Source of the DNA: Labilithrix sp.
GTDB taxonomy: Bacteria > Myxococcota_A > Polyangia > Polyangiales > Polyangiaceae
Assembly (NCBI GenBank): GCA_019637225.1
Contig: JAHBWC010000066.1
Location: 1 to 51,520 of the forward strand
Direction of reading: 5' to 3'
Length of the DNA: 51,520 nucleotides
The notes beneath the pieces are model-generated. The model saw nothing but the letters and a program-made list of their open reading frames with translations, did no database searches and had not been told where the DNA came from. This document shows, in pieces, positions 1 through 8,473 of the stretch. A program made the translations under genes and the position numbers. Position 1 is the stretch's first letter. Each line of letters begins with the position of its first letter.

Positions 1-1980
1 GGATCGCTCGTCGCGGCCGCGCTCGCGTGCGCGGCCGGCGCGGTCTTCTGGGTCCCGGCGCGCGAGGTCGGGCGCGGCTGGTTCCCGGCGCCGCTCGACG
101 ACGTCTACATCCACTTCGACTTCGCGCGCTCGCTCGCGCAGGGTCATCCGTTCGAGTGGATCCCCGGGCAGGGCTACTCGTCGGGCGAGACGTCGCCGCT
201 CTACGCGGCGGTCCTCGCCGCCGGCTGGCTCGTCGGGTTCCGCGGCCGCGCGCTCGGGCTCTGGGCGGCGATCGTCGCGGTGGCCTCGGTGGCCTCCCTC
301 CTCGGGACGGTGCGGCGGCTCGTGCGGCCGTGCCCCTCGTGGCTCGCGTGGGCGCTCGCGCTCCTGCCGCTCTCGCTCGGCGTCGTCGACTGGGCGCTGT
401 TCAGCGGGATGGAGGTCGCCCTCTTCGCGGCGGCGCTCGGGCGCTCGCTCCTCGCGCTCGACGACGCCACCGCTCTCCGCCGCGAGACGCGCGAGAGGCG
501 GCAGTGGCGGCTCGGCGCCTGGGGCGCGGCGCTCGTCCTGCTCCGCCCCGAAGCCGTCGTCATCGTCGCCGTGCTCGCGATCGCCGCGGCGCGCGCGGCC
601 GGGCGGCGCTCGGCCCTCGCCGCTGTCCTCCGCGCCTCGCTCCCCGGCGCGCTCGCGACGCTGGCCGTGCTCGGCTCCAACTTCGCCGCGACGGGCGACG
701 CGCGATCGGCCGGCGCGCAGCTCAAGCTGCTCTCGTCGAACCCGTACCTGTCCGACGTCGACCGCGCGCGCGTGTTCGCCGAGAACCTCGTCACGTTCTG
801 GGTGAAGGTCGTCTGGGGCGAGCTCGCGGCCGTGCCGTCGCTCGTCGCGGTGCTACCCGTCCTCGCGCTGCTCGGCCTCGTGCGCCGCGAGCGCCGCGCG
901 ATCGCAGGCGCGTGCCTCGCGTCCGCGCTCGGATGGACGTTGCTCGTCTCGTGGAACGGCAACGCTCCCCACCACAACTTCCGCTACTACGCGCCGGCGC
1001 TCGTCCTCGTCGCCGTCTCGGCCGCGATCGGCGCCGCCGGGATCGCGCGCTGGCGGCGCGGGACGCCGCTCGCGGCCGCGATCGGCGCCGCGGCGATCGC
1101 GATCGGCGCGGCGAAGGTCCCGGGCCAGGTCCGGCACTTCCGCGCGGCGAGCGCGAACATCCGCGATCAGCACGTCGAGGTCGGTGAGCGCGTCGCGCGC
1201 CTGCCCGAAGGCGCGACGGTGCTCCTCGGCGACGCCGGCGCGATCCCGTACGTCTCGGGGCGCGCCGCGGTGGACGCGCTCGGGCTAGGCGGCTACCGGC
1301 GCGTCCCCTTCGCGCGCGCGGCGGTGCACGGCGAGGCGGCGACCGTCGAGCTGATCGAGCGGCTCGATCCGGCCGACCGACCGACGCACCTCGCGCTCTA
1401 CCCGAACTGGTTCGGGGCGCTCACGTCGCGCTTCGGTACGGAGATCGATCGCGTCACCATCGAGGGGAACGTCATCTGCGGCGGCGCGACGAAGGCGATC
1501 TACCTCGCCGACTGGAGCGCGCTCGAGGGGGCGCCGCGAGGACCGAGAGCGGCGATGGTCGTCGACGAGATCGACGTCGGCGACGTGATCGACGAGGCGG
1601 AGCACGGCTACGCCCCTCCCCTGCCGCACGGCGGCTGGACGACGCTCGACGTGTTGACCGATGCGTCGGGCGCGCGCCGCTTCGACGGAGGCCGCACGAT
1701 CCCCGACGGCAAGAGCGAGTCGTTCGTGGTGAAGCAGGGCGCCGGCGGGCCGCTCGTCGTCCGCGTCCGCGTCGACGCGGGCGCGCGCGGCATCGCGCTC
1801 CGGACGTCGCGCGCGCGGGCCGACCTCGTGCTCGAGCCGGCGCGCGACGGCGCCTGGCGCACGGCCACCGCGACGCTCGACGGGATCGGCGCGGGCGAGA
1901 TCGTCACGCTCGAGGCGCGCGGCGCCGCGTACCGCGACTACCACGTGTGGATCGAGCGCGCGGCCGCGGTCGCGCGCTGA
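1..1980 (+). CDS. Polytopic membrane protein, GT-C glycosyltransferase-like (5'-truncated by window edge)
   Basis: The reading frame is open from base 1 and runs 659 codons to a TGA stop, so the start lies outside the window. Many hydrophobic helices fill the first two thirds and a soluble, probably periplasmic domain the last third. Early in the visible part is PLDDVYIHFDFAR, an acidic motif in the first periplasmic loop like the catalytic Asp region of GT-C (PMT/ArnT-type) lipid-linked sugar transferases. Further on are DAGAIPYVSG, LGLGGYRRVPFARA and EGNVICGG. All recur in the protein at 35402-37762, so the two are paralogues. Likely role (inference): transfer of sugars from a polyprenyl carrier in envelope glycan assembly. 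Substrate unknown. It could also be a membrane protein of GT-C fold without transferase activity. Confidence 0.75.
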   Translation, partial: GSLVAAALACAAGAVFWVPAREVGRGWFPAPLDDVYIHFDFARSLAQGHPFEWIPGQGYSSGETSPLYAAVLAAGWLVGFRGRALGLWAAIVAVASVASLLGTVRRLVRPCPSWLAWALALLPLSLGVVDWALFSGMEVALFAAALGRSLLALDDATALRRETRERRQWRLGAWGAALVLLRPEAVVIVAVLAIAAARAAGRRSALAAVLRASLPGALATLAVLGSNFAATGDARSAGAQLKLLSSNPYLSDVDRARVFAENLVTFWVKVVWGELAAVPSLVAVLPVLALLGLVRRERRAIAGACLASALGWTLLVSWNGNAPHHNFRYYAPALVLVAVSAAIGAAGIARWRRGTPLAAAIGAAAIAIGAAKVPGQVRHFRAASANIRDQHVEVGERVARLPEGATVLLGDAGAIPYVSGRAAVDALGLGGYRRVPFARAAVHGEAATVELIERLDPADRPTHLALYPNWFGALTSRFGTEIDRVTIEGNVICGGATKAIYLADWSALEGAPRGPRAAMVVDEIDVGDVIDEAEHGYAPPLPHGGWTTLDVLTDASGARRFDGGRTIPDGKSESFVVKQGAGGPLVVRVRVDAGARGIALRTSRARADLVLEPARDGAWRTATATLDGIGAGEIVTLEARGAAYRDYHVWIERAAAVAR

Positions 1981-2001
1981 CGAGCGCAGCCGAGCCGGCC
2001 C

Positions 2002-2454
2002 TCAGGTCGCGCTGTCGTCGCTCTTCACCATGAACGCCGTCCGGATGACGTCCGGGATCCGGACCGGACGACCGCGCGCCGTGTCGACGTAGCCCCACGT
2101 CGTCATCGCGCGCGCCACCACGGTGCCGTCCTGGTTCGCCATCACCGTCGCGCGCTTGCACTTCACCGCGGTCGCGCTGTCGATCCACGTACGCACCTCG
2201 ACCCGATCGGTGCGTAGGACGGGACGCAGGTAGTCGATCTCGTGGCGCCGGATGAAGAAGACGCCTCCGAGCTTGCGGTACGCCTCGAAGTCGAGCCCGA
2301 CCGCCGTCGAGTGGGCGATCGCGACCTGCTGGATCCAGCGCACGTACGCGATATTGCTTGCGTGGCCGAGCTCGTCGATGTCGGTGTCGGCGACGTCGAC
2401 GACGAGCGAGTGGGTGGAGAACGGCGTCGGCGAGATCGCGGGCTCGGCCTGCAT
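2002..2454 (-). CDS. Acyl-CoA thioesterase, 4HBT/hotdog family
   Basis: A 150-aa single hotdog domain. Near the N-terminus is DTDIDELGHASNIAYVRW, matching the family pattern D-x-D-x-x-G-H-x-N-x-x-Y-x-x-W that holds the catalytic Asp of 4-hydroxybenzoyl-CoA-type thioesterases. It should hydrolyse acyl-CoA thioesters in the cytosol; chain specificity cannot be read. The frame stays open upstream to about 2838, but that part opposes the lipase gene and looks unlike protein, so I chose the ATG at 2452-2454, right before the hotdog fold. A weak TAAAGC box lies 11 nt upstream of it. It is divergent from the lipase at 2531, with 76 bp between them, which suggests a shared control region. Confidence 0.85.
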   Translation of the reverse strand: MQAEPAISPTPFSTHSLVVDVADTDIDELGHASNIAYVRWIQQVAIAHSTAVGLDFEAYRKLGGVFFIRRHEIDYLRPVLRTDRVEVRTWIDSATAVKCKRATVMANQDGTVVARAMTTWGYVDTARGRPVRIPDVIRTAFMVKSDDSAT

Positions 2455-2530
2455 CGTGTGGGCAAGCTTTAGCAGAATGCTGGACGCGCTCGCACGGATC
2501 GTGCTTCCTGGAAGACACAAGGACGTCACC

Positions 2531-3298
2531 ATGCCGCCGCTCGACGACATGCCGCCCTTCCTTGGCCCTTCTCCGACCGACGCCGGCAGTCTGCGGGCGT
2601 CGCTGAGGGCCCAAGTGACGGAGACGCTATCGACCCTTCGTGAGGTCGTGCTCATGCCGCGCGACCTCGTCCCGGTCGTGCCGCGTGAGCTCGAGCACGA
2701 GGACGACGTCGTCGTGCTCGTGCACGGCTTCTTCGCGAGCGCGGGGGTGTGGCGCCCGATGAAGCGCACGCTCGTGGAGAAGACCGGCGCGAAGGTCGCG
2801 AGCTTCACCCACGCGCCGGGCGTGGGGATCGACCGCATCGCACGCAGCCTCGCGAAGATCGTCGAGCGCGTCCCCGCGGGTTGCCGCGTGCACCTCGTCG
2901 GACACAGCCTCGGCGGCCTCGTCGTCCGCTGGTACGTGCAGGAGCTCGGCGGTCACGCGCGCGTGACGCAGACGATCTCGCTCGGCTCGCCGTTCGGCGG
3001 CACCGCGCGCGCGCACCCGTTCCCCTTCCTCGTCGGCCGCGAGCTCGGACGCACGAGCCCGCTCCTCGCCCGCCTCCGCGCGCGCGCGCACGAGCACGAC
3101 GTGCCTCACACGTCGCTCGTCGGCGAGGGCGACATCATGGTCGTGCCGGCGGAGAGCGCGGTCTTCCCGCGCGGCGACGTCGTCGTCTTGCCGCGCTGCG
3201 GGCACAACACGCTGCTCTTCCACGACGAGTCCGTCGCGCGCGTCGTCGAGCGCGTCCGGCTCGTTCAGGCGAACGCGCGCCGCCAGCGCATGGGCTGA
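2531..3298 (+). CDS. Alpha/beta-hydrolase, triacylglycerol lipase-like
   Basis: A 255-aa protein with the lipase layout: oxyanion-side VVLVHGFFAS near residue 62, nucleophile elbow VGHSLGGLV near residue 122, a putative acid in VGEGDIMV and a catalytic His in CGHNTLLFH near the C-terminus. It likely hydrolyses carboxyl esters or lipids. No clear signal peptide is seen, so it may be cytosolic. I chose the ATG at 2531 because AAGGA lies 7 nt upstream; an in-frame ATG at 2477 would add 18 residues but has no ribosome-binding site. Divergent from the thioesterase, so the pair may handle acyl ester or thioester turnover together (inference). Confidence 0.8.
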   Translation: MPPLDDMPPFLGPSPTDAGSLRASLRAQVTETLSTLREVVLMPRDLVPVVPRELEHEDDVVVLVHGFFASAGVWRPMKRTLVEKTGAKVASFTHAPGVGIDRIARSLAKIVERVPAGCRVHLVGHSLGGLVVRWYVQELGGHARVTQTISLGSPFGGTARAHPFPFLVGRELGRTSPLLARLRARAHEHDVPHTSLVGEGDIMVVPAESAVFPRGDVVVLPRCGHNTLLFHDESVARVVERVRLVQANARRQRMG

Positions 3299-3374
3299 CG
3301 TCGCGCCGAAGGACCGAGGCTCGCTCGGCCCGCCTGCCTTTCGTCATCACGGCTCGCGCCGACTCGACCGTCCC

Positions 3375-4127
3375 CTACTTGCCGGCGGCCTCGGGGAGAT
3401 CGAGCGCGCGTGCATAGGCCGCGTCGCGTCGCTGCTGCGAGCGATCGGCGAGCCGGCGCTCGCGCCACGTGACCCCCGGCGGGGAGCCGTCGAGCCAGTG
3501 GAAGCTCTGCTCGCGGACGTCGAGGTGGATGTACTGCGTCTTCGGGTGCGTGTAGATGCCGACGCCAACGCGCGGATAGCTGCGCGCGTGGGCCGCCAGC
3601 GTCGCCGCGCGCACGCCGACGAGCTGGAAGTCGAGCGCGTCGCCGGTGCCGTGCTTGCCGTGCGCGCCCTTGCGCGTCGCGCTCACGAGCACGATCGGCG
3701 CGTTCTTGAAGTGGTACGCGGCGCGGAACGCGAGCTGGACGAGCCTCGTATCGAGCGGCTCCGCGACCTCGCCGCTCGGGCCGTCCGCGAGGTCCGCGGC
3801 GCTCGCGGCGACGCGCATGAAGTCTCGCAGCGCGTCGCGGTCGAGCGTGCCGTCGTCGGCGTACAGGCGAATCTTCGCGCGCGCGTTCGTGTTGCGGTTC
3901 TTCACGTCGATCGCCGGCAGCGAAGACGCCCACGCGACCTTCGGCGGCGCCGGACGGATCGCCGGCCGCGCGAGCGGACGCGGGGGCTCGCGCGTGGCGA
4001 CACGCGCCTCGCGGACCGGCGACGCGTGGGCCGCGTCACCGGTGCCCGCGGCCAGGACCACCGCGAGGACGATGCCTGCGTCTCGGGCGTACGCGCCCCA
4101 GCGAGGATGTGGCCGCACGGCGCGCAT
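3375..4127 (-). CDS. Exported M15/DUF882-like peptidase
   Basis: A 250-aa protein with a Sec signal region (positive N-terminus, hydrophobic GIVLAVVLAAGTG, then DAAHA) and a Pro/Arg-rich linker. The C-terminal domain has KHGTGDALDF (H-x-x-G-x-A-x-D) followed by QYIHLDVR, the zinc-ligand spacing of M15/VanY-like and DUF882 (YcbK-type) D,D-carboxypeptidase folds. It probably acts on peptidoglycan or is a cell-wall-binding relative; activity is inferred. The start at 4125-4127 is supported by a TAGCTT box 8 nt upstream. An in-frame start at 4181 would overlap that box. Convergent with the lipase, 76 bp apart. Confidence 0.72.
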   Translation of the reverse strand: MRAVRPHPRWGAYARDAGIVLAVVLAAGTGDAAHASPVREARVATREPPRPLARPAIRPAPPKVAWASSLPAIDVKNRNTNARAKIRLYADDGTLDRDALRDFMRVAASAADLADGPSGEVAEPLDTRLVQLAFRAAYHFKNAPIVLVSATRKGAHGKHGTGDALDFQLVGVRAATLAAHARSYPRVGVGIYTHPKTQYIHLDVREQSFHWLDGSPPGVTWRERRLADRSQQRRDAAYARALDLPEAAGK

Positions 4128-4135
4128 CGCTCCCA

Positions 4136-4141
4136 AAGCTA
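4136..4141 (-). promoter_or_regulatory. TANNNT -10-like box, near-leaderless start of the M15-like gene
   Basis: Minus-strand TAGCTT ends 8 nt before the ATG at 4127. It belongs to a recurring set of such boxes in this window. Confidence 0.4.
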
Positions 4142-4186
4142 GCACCTTGCGGAAAGACGCCCAGCGCGGTACCTCCAGCATCCGAC

Positions 4187-4855
4187 ATGCCCGCGCCGAC
4201 GCCCCATCACGCCCACACCGGCGTGAGCCTTCGACACCGCAGCCAGAGGCCGCAAAAATGCGCCGCGTTCGTGCTCGGGGCCGCGTGCATGATGCACGCG
4301 GGCAGCGCCTCGGCGGACGTGTCTTCGTGGCTCTCGGCGGGCGGCGGCTACGGGCTGAAGCGCAACGACGCCAGCGGCGACTACGCGCGCGCGACGAGCG
4401 CGAGCTTCGCGATCGGCGTCGGCACCGATCCGACGAAGAGCTTCGTCGTCGGCGGCGTCCTCCGCAGCACGACGTACTTCTCGCTCGGCACCGACCTCGG
4501 GCTCTCGGCGCGCTTCGCGACGGGGGGCTTCGCGCGGGGACAGTGGGGCCTCGCGCTCGACGCGGGCCCGATGTGGCGCTCGTTCGGACGCGGCGAGTAC
4601 GGTCGCTGGCCCATCTCGGCGATGCTGATCGGCGGCGCGCCCTGGGGGCTGCAGCTCGCCGTGGGCGGAGAGCTCCTGCGCATCGCGGGCAACGACGCCG
4701 ACGCGCGCGGGGTCGTGGCGCTGCTCGAGATCGATCTGCTCCGCCTCACGGTCATGCGCAAGGGCGCGACCGATCGCTACTGGGAGAACCCTTCGCCCGC
4801 CGGCGGAAAGAGCCCTAGCGCGAGCTCGCGCCCGCTCGCCGGGCTCCTCTGGTAG
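4187..4855 (+). CDS. Small exported beta-barrel-like hypothetical protein
   Basis: I do not recognise a named family. The 222-aa product begins at the ATG at 4187 and has a signal region (hydrophobic CAAFVLGAACMM, cleavage-like GSASA before DVSS). The mature part alternates polar, aromatic and Gly-rich strands (SAGGGYGLKRND, FVVGGVLRSTTYFSLGTDLG, FARGQWGLALDAGPMW), typical of an eight-strand outer-membrane barrel. It ends in LLW, an aromatic terminus common in barrel proteins. The location is inferred. An upstream in-frame ATG at 4109 would overlap the divergent peptidase start and has no signal logic. Followed 38 bp later by the DUF72 gene in the same direction. Confidence 0.6.
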   Translation: MPAPTPHHAHTGVSLRHRSQRPQKCAAFVLGAACMMHAGSASADVSSWLSAGGGYGLKRNDASGDYARATSASFAIGVGTDPTKSFVVGGVLRSTTYFSLGTDLGLSARFATGGFARGQWGLALDAGPMWRSFGRGEYGRWPISAMLIGGAPWGLQLAVGGELLRIAGNDADARGVVALLEIDLLRLTVMRKGATDRYWENPSPAGGKSPSASSRPLAGLLW

Positions 4856-4893
4856 GAGCGCGAGGCTCGCAGGAGCGCGAGGCGGGCGGTCGC

Positions 4894-5919
4894 ATGGGCG
4901 GACAGCTCTCTCTCTTCGGCGGAGACGACGGCGGCGCGGCGAAGCCTCGGAGCGGCCTCGTCGAAGCGCACGTGACCGAGGAGGACCGCGCGCTCGCCGC
5001 GCGGCTCCCGCCCTTCGTTCGCTTCGGCACCAGCAGCTGGTCGTTCCCCGGGTGGGCCGGCATCGTCTGGAGGGGCAAGCCGAGCGAGGCGGACCTCGTC
5101 TGTGGCGGGCTCGAGGCCTACGCGCAGCAGCCGCTCCTCCGCGCGGTCAGCCTCGATCGAAGCTACTACGGTCCCGTCCGCGACGCCGACCTCGCCGGCT
5201 ACGAGGCCCAGCTCGGCGCCGCGCGCGCGAAGGCGCCCCAGCTCCCTCGGTTTCGCGTGCTCTCGAAGGTCTGGGACGAGATCACGACCGCGGTGTTCCC
5301 GCGCCACCCGCGCTACGGGGCCCGAGCGGGGATGACCAACCCGCATTTCCTCGACCTCGAGCGCTTCGAGTCCGAGGTGCTCGCTCCGTACCGCCGCTCG
5401 TTCGCCGCCGACTCCGGGCCGTTCGTGTTCGAGCTCACGCCGATGCCCCGCGGCGCGCTCGAGGAGCGTGCGCTCGTCGCGCGCGTCGATGACTTCGTCT
5501 CACGCCTCCCGTCGCAGCACCGCTACGCGTTCGAGCTCCGCAACGCGGAGCTGTTCGGCGCGCGGTGGCTCGACATGCTGCGGGCGAACGGCGCGGCGCA
5601 CGTGTTCACGTACTGGACCGCGATGCCCTCGCTCCGCGCGCAGCTCCGCGCGCGCGCCGTGACCGCCCCCTTCGTCGTCGTCCGCCTCATGATGCCGCCG
5701 TACACGCGCTACGCGACGCGCAAGGCCGATCTCGCGCCCTTCGACGCGCTGAGGGAGCCGCAGCCCGAGATGCGCGAGGACGTCGTCGATATCCTCGTCG
5801 CCGCCGCCGAGGCGGGCTGCGACGAGGGCTTCGTGCTCGTGAACAACAAGGCCGAAGGCTCGGCCCCGCTCACCGTGCGCGCGCTCGCGGAGAAGACCGC
5901 CGACGCCTTCGCGCGCTGA
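4894..5919 (+). CDS. DUF72 (YecE-like) family protein
   Basis: A 341-aa cytosolic protein. It has the DUF72 hallmarks: RFGTSSWSFPGWAGIVW at the start of the TIM-barrel-like domain, FRVLSKVWDEITT, FVFELTPMP, YAFELRN and a late FVLVNNKAEGSAP segment, which is the conserved N-N-K/H region. Family members are widespread with no agreed biochemical role. The length is somewhat above the usual 250-290 aa because of about 45 extra N-terminal residues. The start at 4894 follows a GC-rich purine stretch with no strong ribosome-binding site. Downstream it converges with the MCE gene, with a hairpin in between. Confidence 0.88.
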   Translation: MGGQLSLFGGDDGGAAKPRSGLVEAHVTEEDRALAARLPPFVRFGTSSWSFPGWAGIVWRGKPSEADLVCGGLEAYAQQPLLRAVSLDRSYYGPVRDADLAGYEAQLGAARAKAPQLPRFRVLSKVWDEITTAVFPRHPRYGARAGMTNPHFLDLERFESEVLAPYRRSFAADSGPFVFELTPMPRGALEERALVARVDDFVSRLPSQHRYAFELRNAELFGARWLDMLRANGAAHVFTYWTAMPSLRAQLRARAVTAPFVVVRLMMPPYTRYATRKADLAPFDALREPQPEMREDVVDILVAAAEAGCDEGFVLVNNKAEGSAPLTVRALAEKTADAFAR

Positions 5920-5926
5920 GGCGGGG

Positions 5927-5957
5927 GGCGCGCGCTCACCCCGGCGCGGAGCGCGCC
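5927..5957. terminator. Hairpin between convergent genes
   Basis: Arms ggcgcgcgctc (5927-5937) and gagcgcgcc (5949-5957) pair with a two-base bulge between the DUF72 and MCE stop codons. There is no U-tract, so it could be a weak bidirectional terminator or a 3'-end stabiliser. Confidence 0.35.
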
Positions 5958-5970
5958 GAGCTCACGGCCC

Positions 5971-7140
5971 TCAGTTGCCGGCCTTCTGCTGCGTCGGCGT
6001 GGCGGTCGGCTGCGGGGTGTCGGACTTCACCTCGACCCTCGGCTTGTCCTCGTTCTGCTTGATCGAGTACCGGACGAGCGCCCGAAGCACCTGATTGCGC
6101 TCGACGTTTCCGACCAGGCTCTTGATGTCCTCGTACACGGTCGGATCGACGAGCAGCGCACCGACGGTGCCACGCCCCGCCTTCATGTTGGCGACGATCT
6201 CGCGGAGGTCGTCGCTCATCGCGTTGACGTTGCCCATGAGGTGCTGCGTCTGGTCGTCGCCGTACACGACCGCGTGCGCCAGACCGTTGCCGGTGCGCAC
6301 CGCCTGGAGCGACTTGTGGAGCTCGACCACCGTGCCGGTCATGCCCTGGGCGAGCTGATCGTCGTAGATCATCGTGTGCGCGAGCCCCGGCCCGCTCTTC
6401 ACGCGGCTGCTCACGTCGCGCGCGTCCGCGCTCACGCGCGCCAGGTTCGCGGTCGTCGCCTCGAGGTTTCCGAGGATGCGGTCGACGCGCTTCGCCTCCT
6501 CGGCGTCGAAGATCATCCGGTGAGCGACGCCGTCCTTCTGCGAGACGCCCTCGAGGATCTCGCGGAGCGCGTGGACCGTCCCCTGGAGGTCCTCCTTGAA
6601 GCGGTCGTCGGCGATGCTCTCGGTCGCCTTCTGGATGTTGTCGAGCGCGATCTTGGCGCTCTGGGCGGCGTTCTGCGCGTCGGCCATCAGATCCGGCGTC
6701 GGCGCGGTCGCGAGCCAGCCGCCGGGGGTCAAGACGGCGTTCGGGTCCTTGCCCGCCTTCTTCTGCTCGTCCGCCGTCTTCGCGTGCCACGCGAGCTGCA
6801 CCATCTTGTCGCCGAGCAGGCCCTTGCCCTCGATCGTCGCGACGGTCGCGTTGCGGATACGCCCGGCCTCCTCGCGCGCGACGGTGAGCGTGACGTAGAC
6901 CTTGTTGTCGTCGGCTTCCTTGCCGTGCTCGACCACCTCGACCGAGCCGATGTCGATGCCGCCCATCCGCACGACCGAGCCGGGGCGCAGGCCGACGACG
7001 TCGTCGTACGCCGCGCGGTAGCTCACCTTGCGATCCCAGACGCGCCGGTTTTCGCCGATCGTGAACACCGCGATCGTCGAGAGGACGAGCCCGATGAACA
7101 CGAACACCCCCACCTTGAGCGTTCGGCTTTTGGCACTCAC
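5971..7140 (-). CDS. MCE/MlaD-type lipid-transport substrate-binding protein
   Basis: A 389-aa protein with one N-terminal membrane anchor (VGVFVFIGLVLSTIAVFTI) and a single MCE domain at about residues 35-130 (YDDVVGLRPGSVVRMGGIDIG; IEGKGLLGDKMVQL). A long periplasmic alpha-helical or coiled-coil region of about 220 residues and a charged tail follow. MCE proteins form hexameric rings carrying phospholipids between inner and outer membranes. This one is much longer than E. coli MlaD (about 183 aa), closer to the PqiB/YebT or Mce length class with a helical needle. The start is GTG, in a GTGA overlap with the stop of the ATPase gene, so translation is coupled. Confidence 0.88.
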   Translation of the reverse strand: MSAKSRTLKVGVFVFIGLVLSTIAVFTIGENRRVWDRKVSYRAAYDDVVGLRPGSVVRMGGIDIGSVEVVEHGKEADDNKVYVTLTVAREEAGRIRNATVATIEGKGLLGDKMVQLAWHAKTADEQKKAGKDPNAVLTPGGWLATAPTPDLMADAQNAAQSAKIALDNIQKATESIADDRFKEDLQGTVHALREILEGVSQKDGVAHRMIFDAEEAKRVDRILGNLEATTANLARVSADARDVSSRVKSGPGLAHTMIYDDQLAQGMTGTVVELHKSLQAVRTGNGLAHAVVYGDDQTQHLMGNVNAMSDDLREIVANMKAGRGTVGALLVDPTVYEDIKSLVGNVERNQVLRALVRYSIKQNEDKPRVEVKSDTPQPTATPTQQKAGN

Positions 7141-7922
7141 GACGTCGAGAGTAGCACGGAGACGTCCTCCACCTCCGGCGCCTTGCCGTCGATGAAGTCG
7201 CGTACGTAGGGGTTTTGCGTGCGTCGGAAATCGTCCGGCGTACCTTCCATCATCAGGCGCCCCTTGCCGAGCATCACGATCCGATCCGAGACCGAAAACG
7301 CCGTCCCCATGTCGTGCGTGACCACCACGCTCGTGAGGTTCAGCGCTCGTTTGATGCCGCGAATCAGGTTGTTGATGCGCGCCGTGTTGATCGGATCGAG
7401 GCCGGTGGTGGGCTCGTCGTAGAGGAGCACCTCGGGTTGAAGCGCGAGGGTGCGCGCGAGGCCCACACGCTTCTTCATCCCGCCGGAGAGATCGCTCGGA
7501 CGCATCTCCTCGATCCCCGGTAGGCCGACGCTCTCGAGCGACTGCGCGACGCGGCGACGGATCTCGGCGTCGGACATCGTGTTCCAGTTCTGCTCGCGGA
7601 GGCCGTACGCCACGTTCTCGCCCACGGTGAGCGAGTCGAAGAGCGCCGCGCCCTGGAACAGGTACGCGACCCGGCGCCGGACGTCGTAGAGCTCGAGCTC
7701 GGACATCTTCGTGACGTCGCGCCCGTCGAACAGGATGGCGCCGCTGTCGACCTCGAGCAGGCCGATCAGCATCTTCAGCATGACGCTCTTGCCGCTCCCG
7801 GACGGCCCGAGGATCGTCACGGTCTCGCCGCGGCGGATGGCGAACTCCAGCCCGTTGTAGACGACCTTCGCTCCGAAGGCCTTCTTGATGTGATTGAACT
7901 GGATGAGCGGCGCTTGCGTCAT
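7137..7922 (-). CDS. ABC transporter ATP-binding protein, MlaF-type
   Basis: A 261-aa ATPase with Walker A GPSGSGKS, Q-loop YLFQGAALFDSLTV, signature LSGGMKKRVGLAR, Walker B LLYDEPTTGLD and H-loop VVVTHDM. The FQGAALFDSL and LSGGMKKRV sequences are typical of the MlaF/Mkl subfamily that powers MCE lipid transport. It overlaps the MCE gene by four bases. The expected permease (MlaE/YrbE) is not beside it and must be elsewhere in the genome. A good promoter candidate (TTGGGC, 17-nt spacer, TAGATT) lies about 46 nt upstream of the ATG. Confidence 0.93.
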   Translation of the reverse strand: MTQAPLIQFNHIKKAFGAKVVYNGLEFAIRRGETVTILGPSGSGKSVMLKMLIGLLEVDSGAILFDGRDVTKMSELELYDVRRRVAYLFQGAALFDSLTVGENVAYGLREQNWNTMSDAEIRRRVAQSLESVGLPGIEEMRPSDLSGGMKKRVGLARTLALQPEVLLYDEPTTGLDPINTARINNLIRGIKRALNLTSVVVTHDMGTAFSVSDRIVMLGKGRLMMEGTPDDFRRTQNPYVRDFIDGKAPEVEDVSVLLSTS

Positions 7923-7967
7923 GGCGCGCGAGCGTCGCTCGGGATCGGCGGCCGCTTCGCTGGGCTC

Positions 7968-7996
7968 AATCTATCAACTCGCGGCGTGCAGCCCAA
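7968..7996 (-). promoter_or_regulatory. Candidate sigma-70-type promoter for the mlaF-mce pair
   Basis: On the minus strand TTGGGC (7991-7996) and TAGATT (7968-7973) are separated by exactly 17 nt. This would give a leader of roughly 40 nt for the MlaF-type gene. Confidence 0.5.
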
Positions 7997-8030
7997 CCAC
8001 GAGCGCGCGGCCGAGCTCCGCGCGCGGGCG

Positions 8031-8342
8031 TCAGTGCGTGTCGATCGCGAGCCAGACGTCGTCGAGGCAGAGCTCACCCTTCGCGTGATCGGTGAGCTTG
8101 AGGTCGACGAGCTTCGCCGGGCGGCCGTTCATCGTCACCTTGGTGCGCGCCGGATCGATCTTGCCCGTCACGGCGTGCTGAGCGCTCGCGATCGTGAGCT
8201 TCGCCGGCTCGATCGACGTGATCACCCCGTGGACGCGGCGCTCGGTGGACAGATCGCCGGCCGCGGCGTTCGCGCCCGGGTCCACGGGCGAACGCGCACC
8301 GAGCAGCATGACGGCCAACCCCACGAGTGCGAGCTTCTTCAC
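8031..8342 (-). CDS. Small exported hypothetical protein
   Basis: A 103-aa product with a GTG start preceded by GGAAGGGG, a good ribosome-binding site 5 nt away. It has a signal peptide (KKLALVGLAVMLLG) and a short mature domain beginning VHGVITSIEPAKLTIAS. That resembles small periplasmic beta-sandwich/OB-like proteins (DUF5666-like), in which such repeats describe metal- or pH-responsive folds, but I cannot assign it. It ends LCLDDVWLAIDTH. It lies between secF and mlaF on the same strand, separated from both by more than 100 bp, so it is probably its own unit. Confidence 0.6.
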   Translation of the reverse strand: MKKLALVGLAVMLLGARSPVDPGANAAAGDLSTERRVHGVITSIEPAKLTIASAQHAVTGKIDPARTKVTMNGRPAKLVDLKLTDHAKGELCLDDVWLAIDTH

Positions 8343-8402
8343 GGCGACCCCTTCCGTCAGGGCAGCCAGGGCCGACGACCCCAGCGCGGGGCGCTCATAC
8401 CA

Positions 8403-8430
8403 CGTTTCCGGAGGTGCGCACCCTGAAACG
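8403..8430. terminator. Two-part hairpin downstream of secF
   Basis: Outer arms cgtttc (8403-8408) and gaaacg (8425-8430) enclose the perfect palindrome ggtgcgcacc (8413-8422), a stem with an internal loop. It sits between the secF stop and the next gene's start, fitting a terminator or 3'-end structure of the yajC-secDF mRNA. No U-tract. Confidence 0.4.
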
Positions 8431-8449
8431 GCTGAGCTCGCGGCCGGAC

Positions 8450-8468
8450 CGGAGCGTGGCCCGCTCCG
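8450..8468. terminator. 7-bp GC stem after secF
   Basis: Arms cggagcg (8450-8456) and cgctccg (8462-8468) with a 5-nt loop, the first hairpin after the secF stop codon. No U-tract follows. Confidence 0.3.
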
Positions 8469-8473
8469 TGGCG

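Noticed and set aside
2455..2838. Extended thioesterase start
   Set aside because: It would overlap the divergent lipase and lie outside the compact hotdog fold; Ser/Thr-rich random composition.
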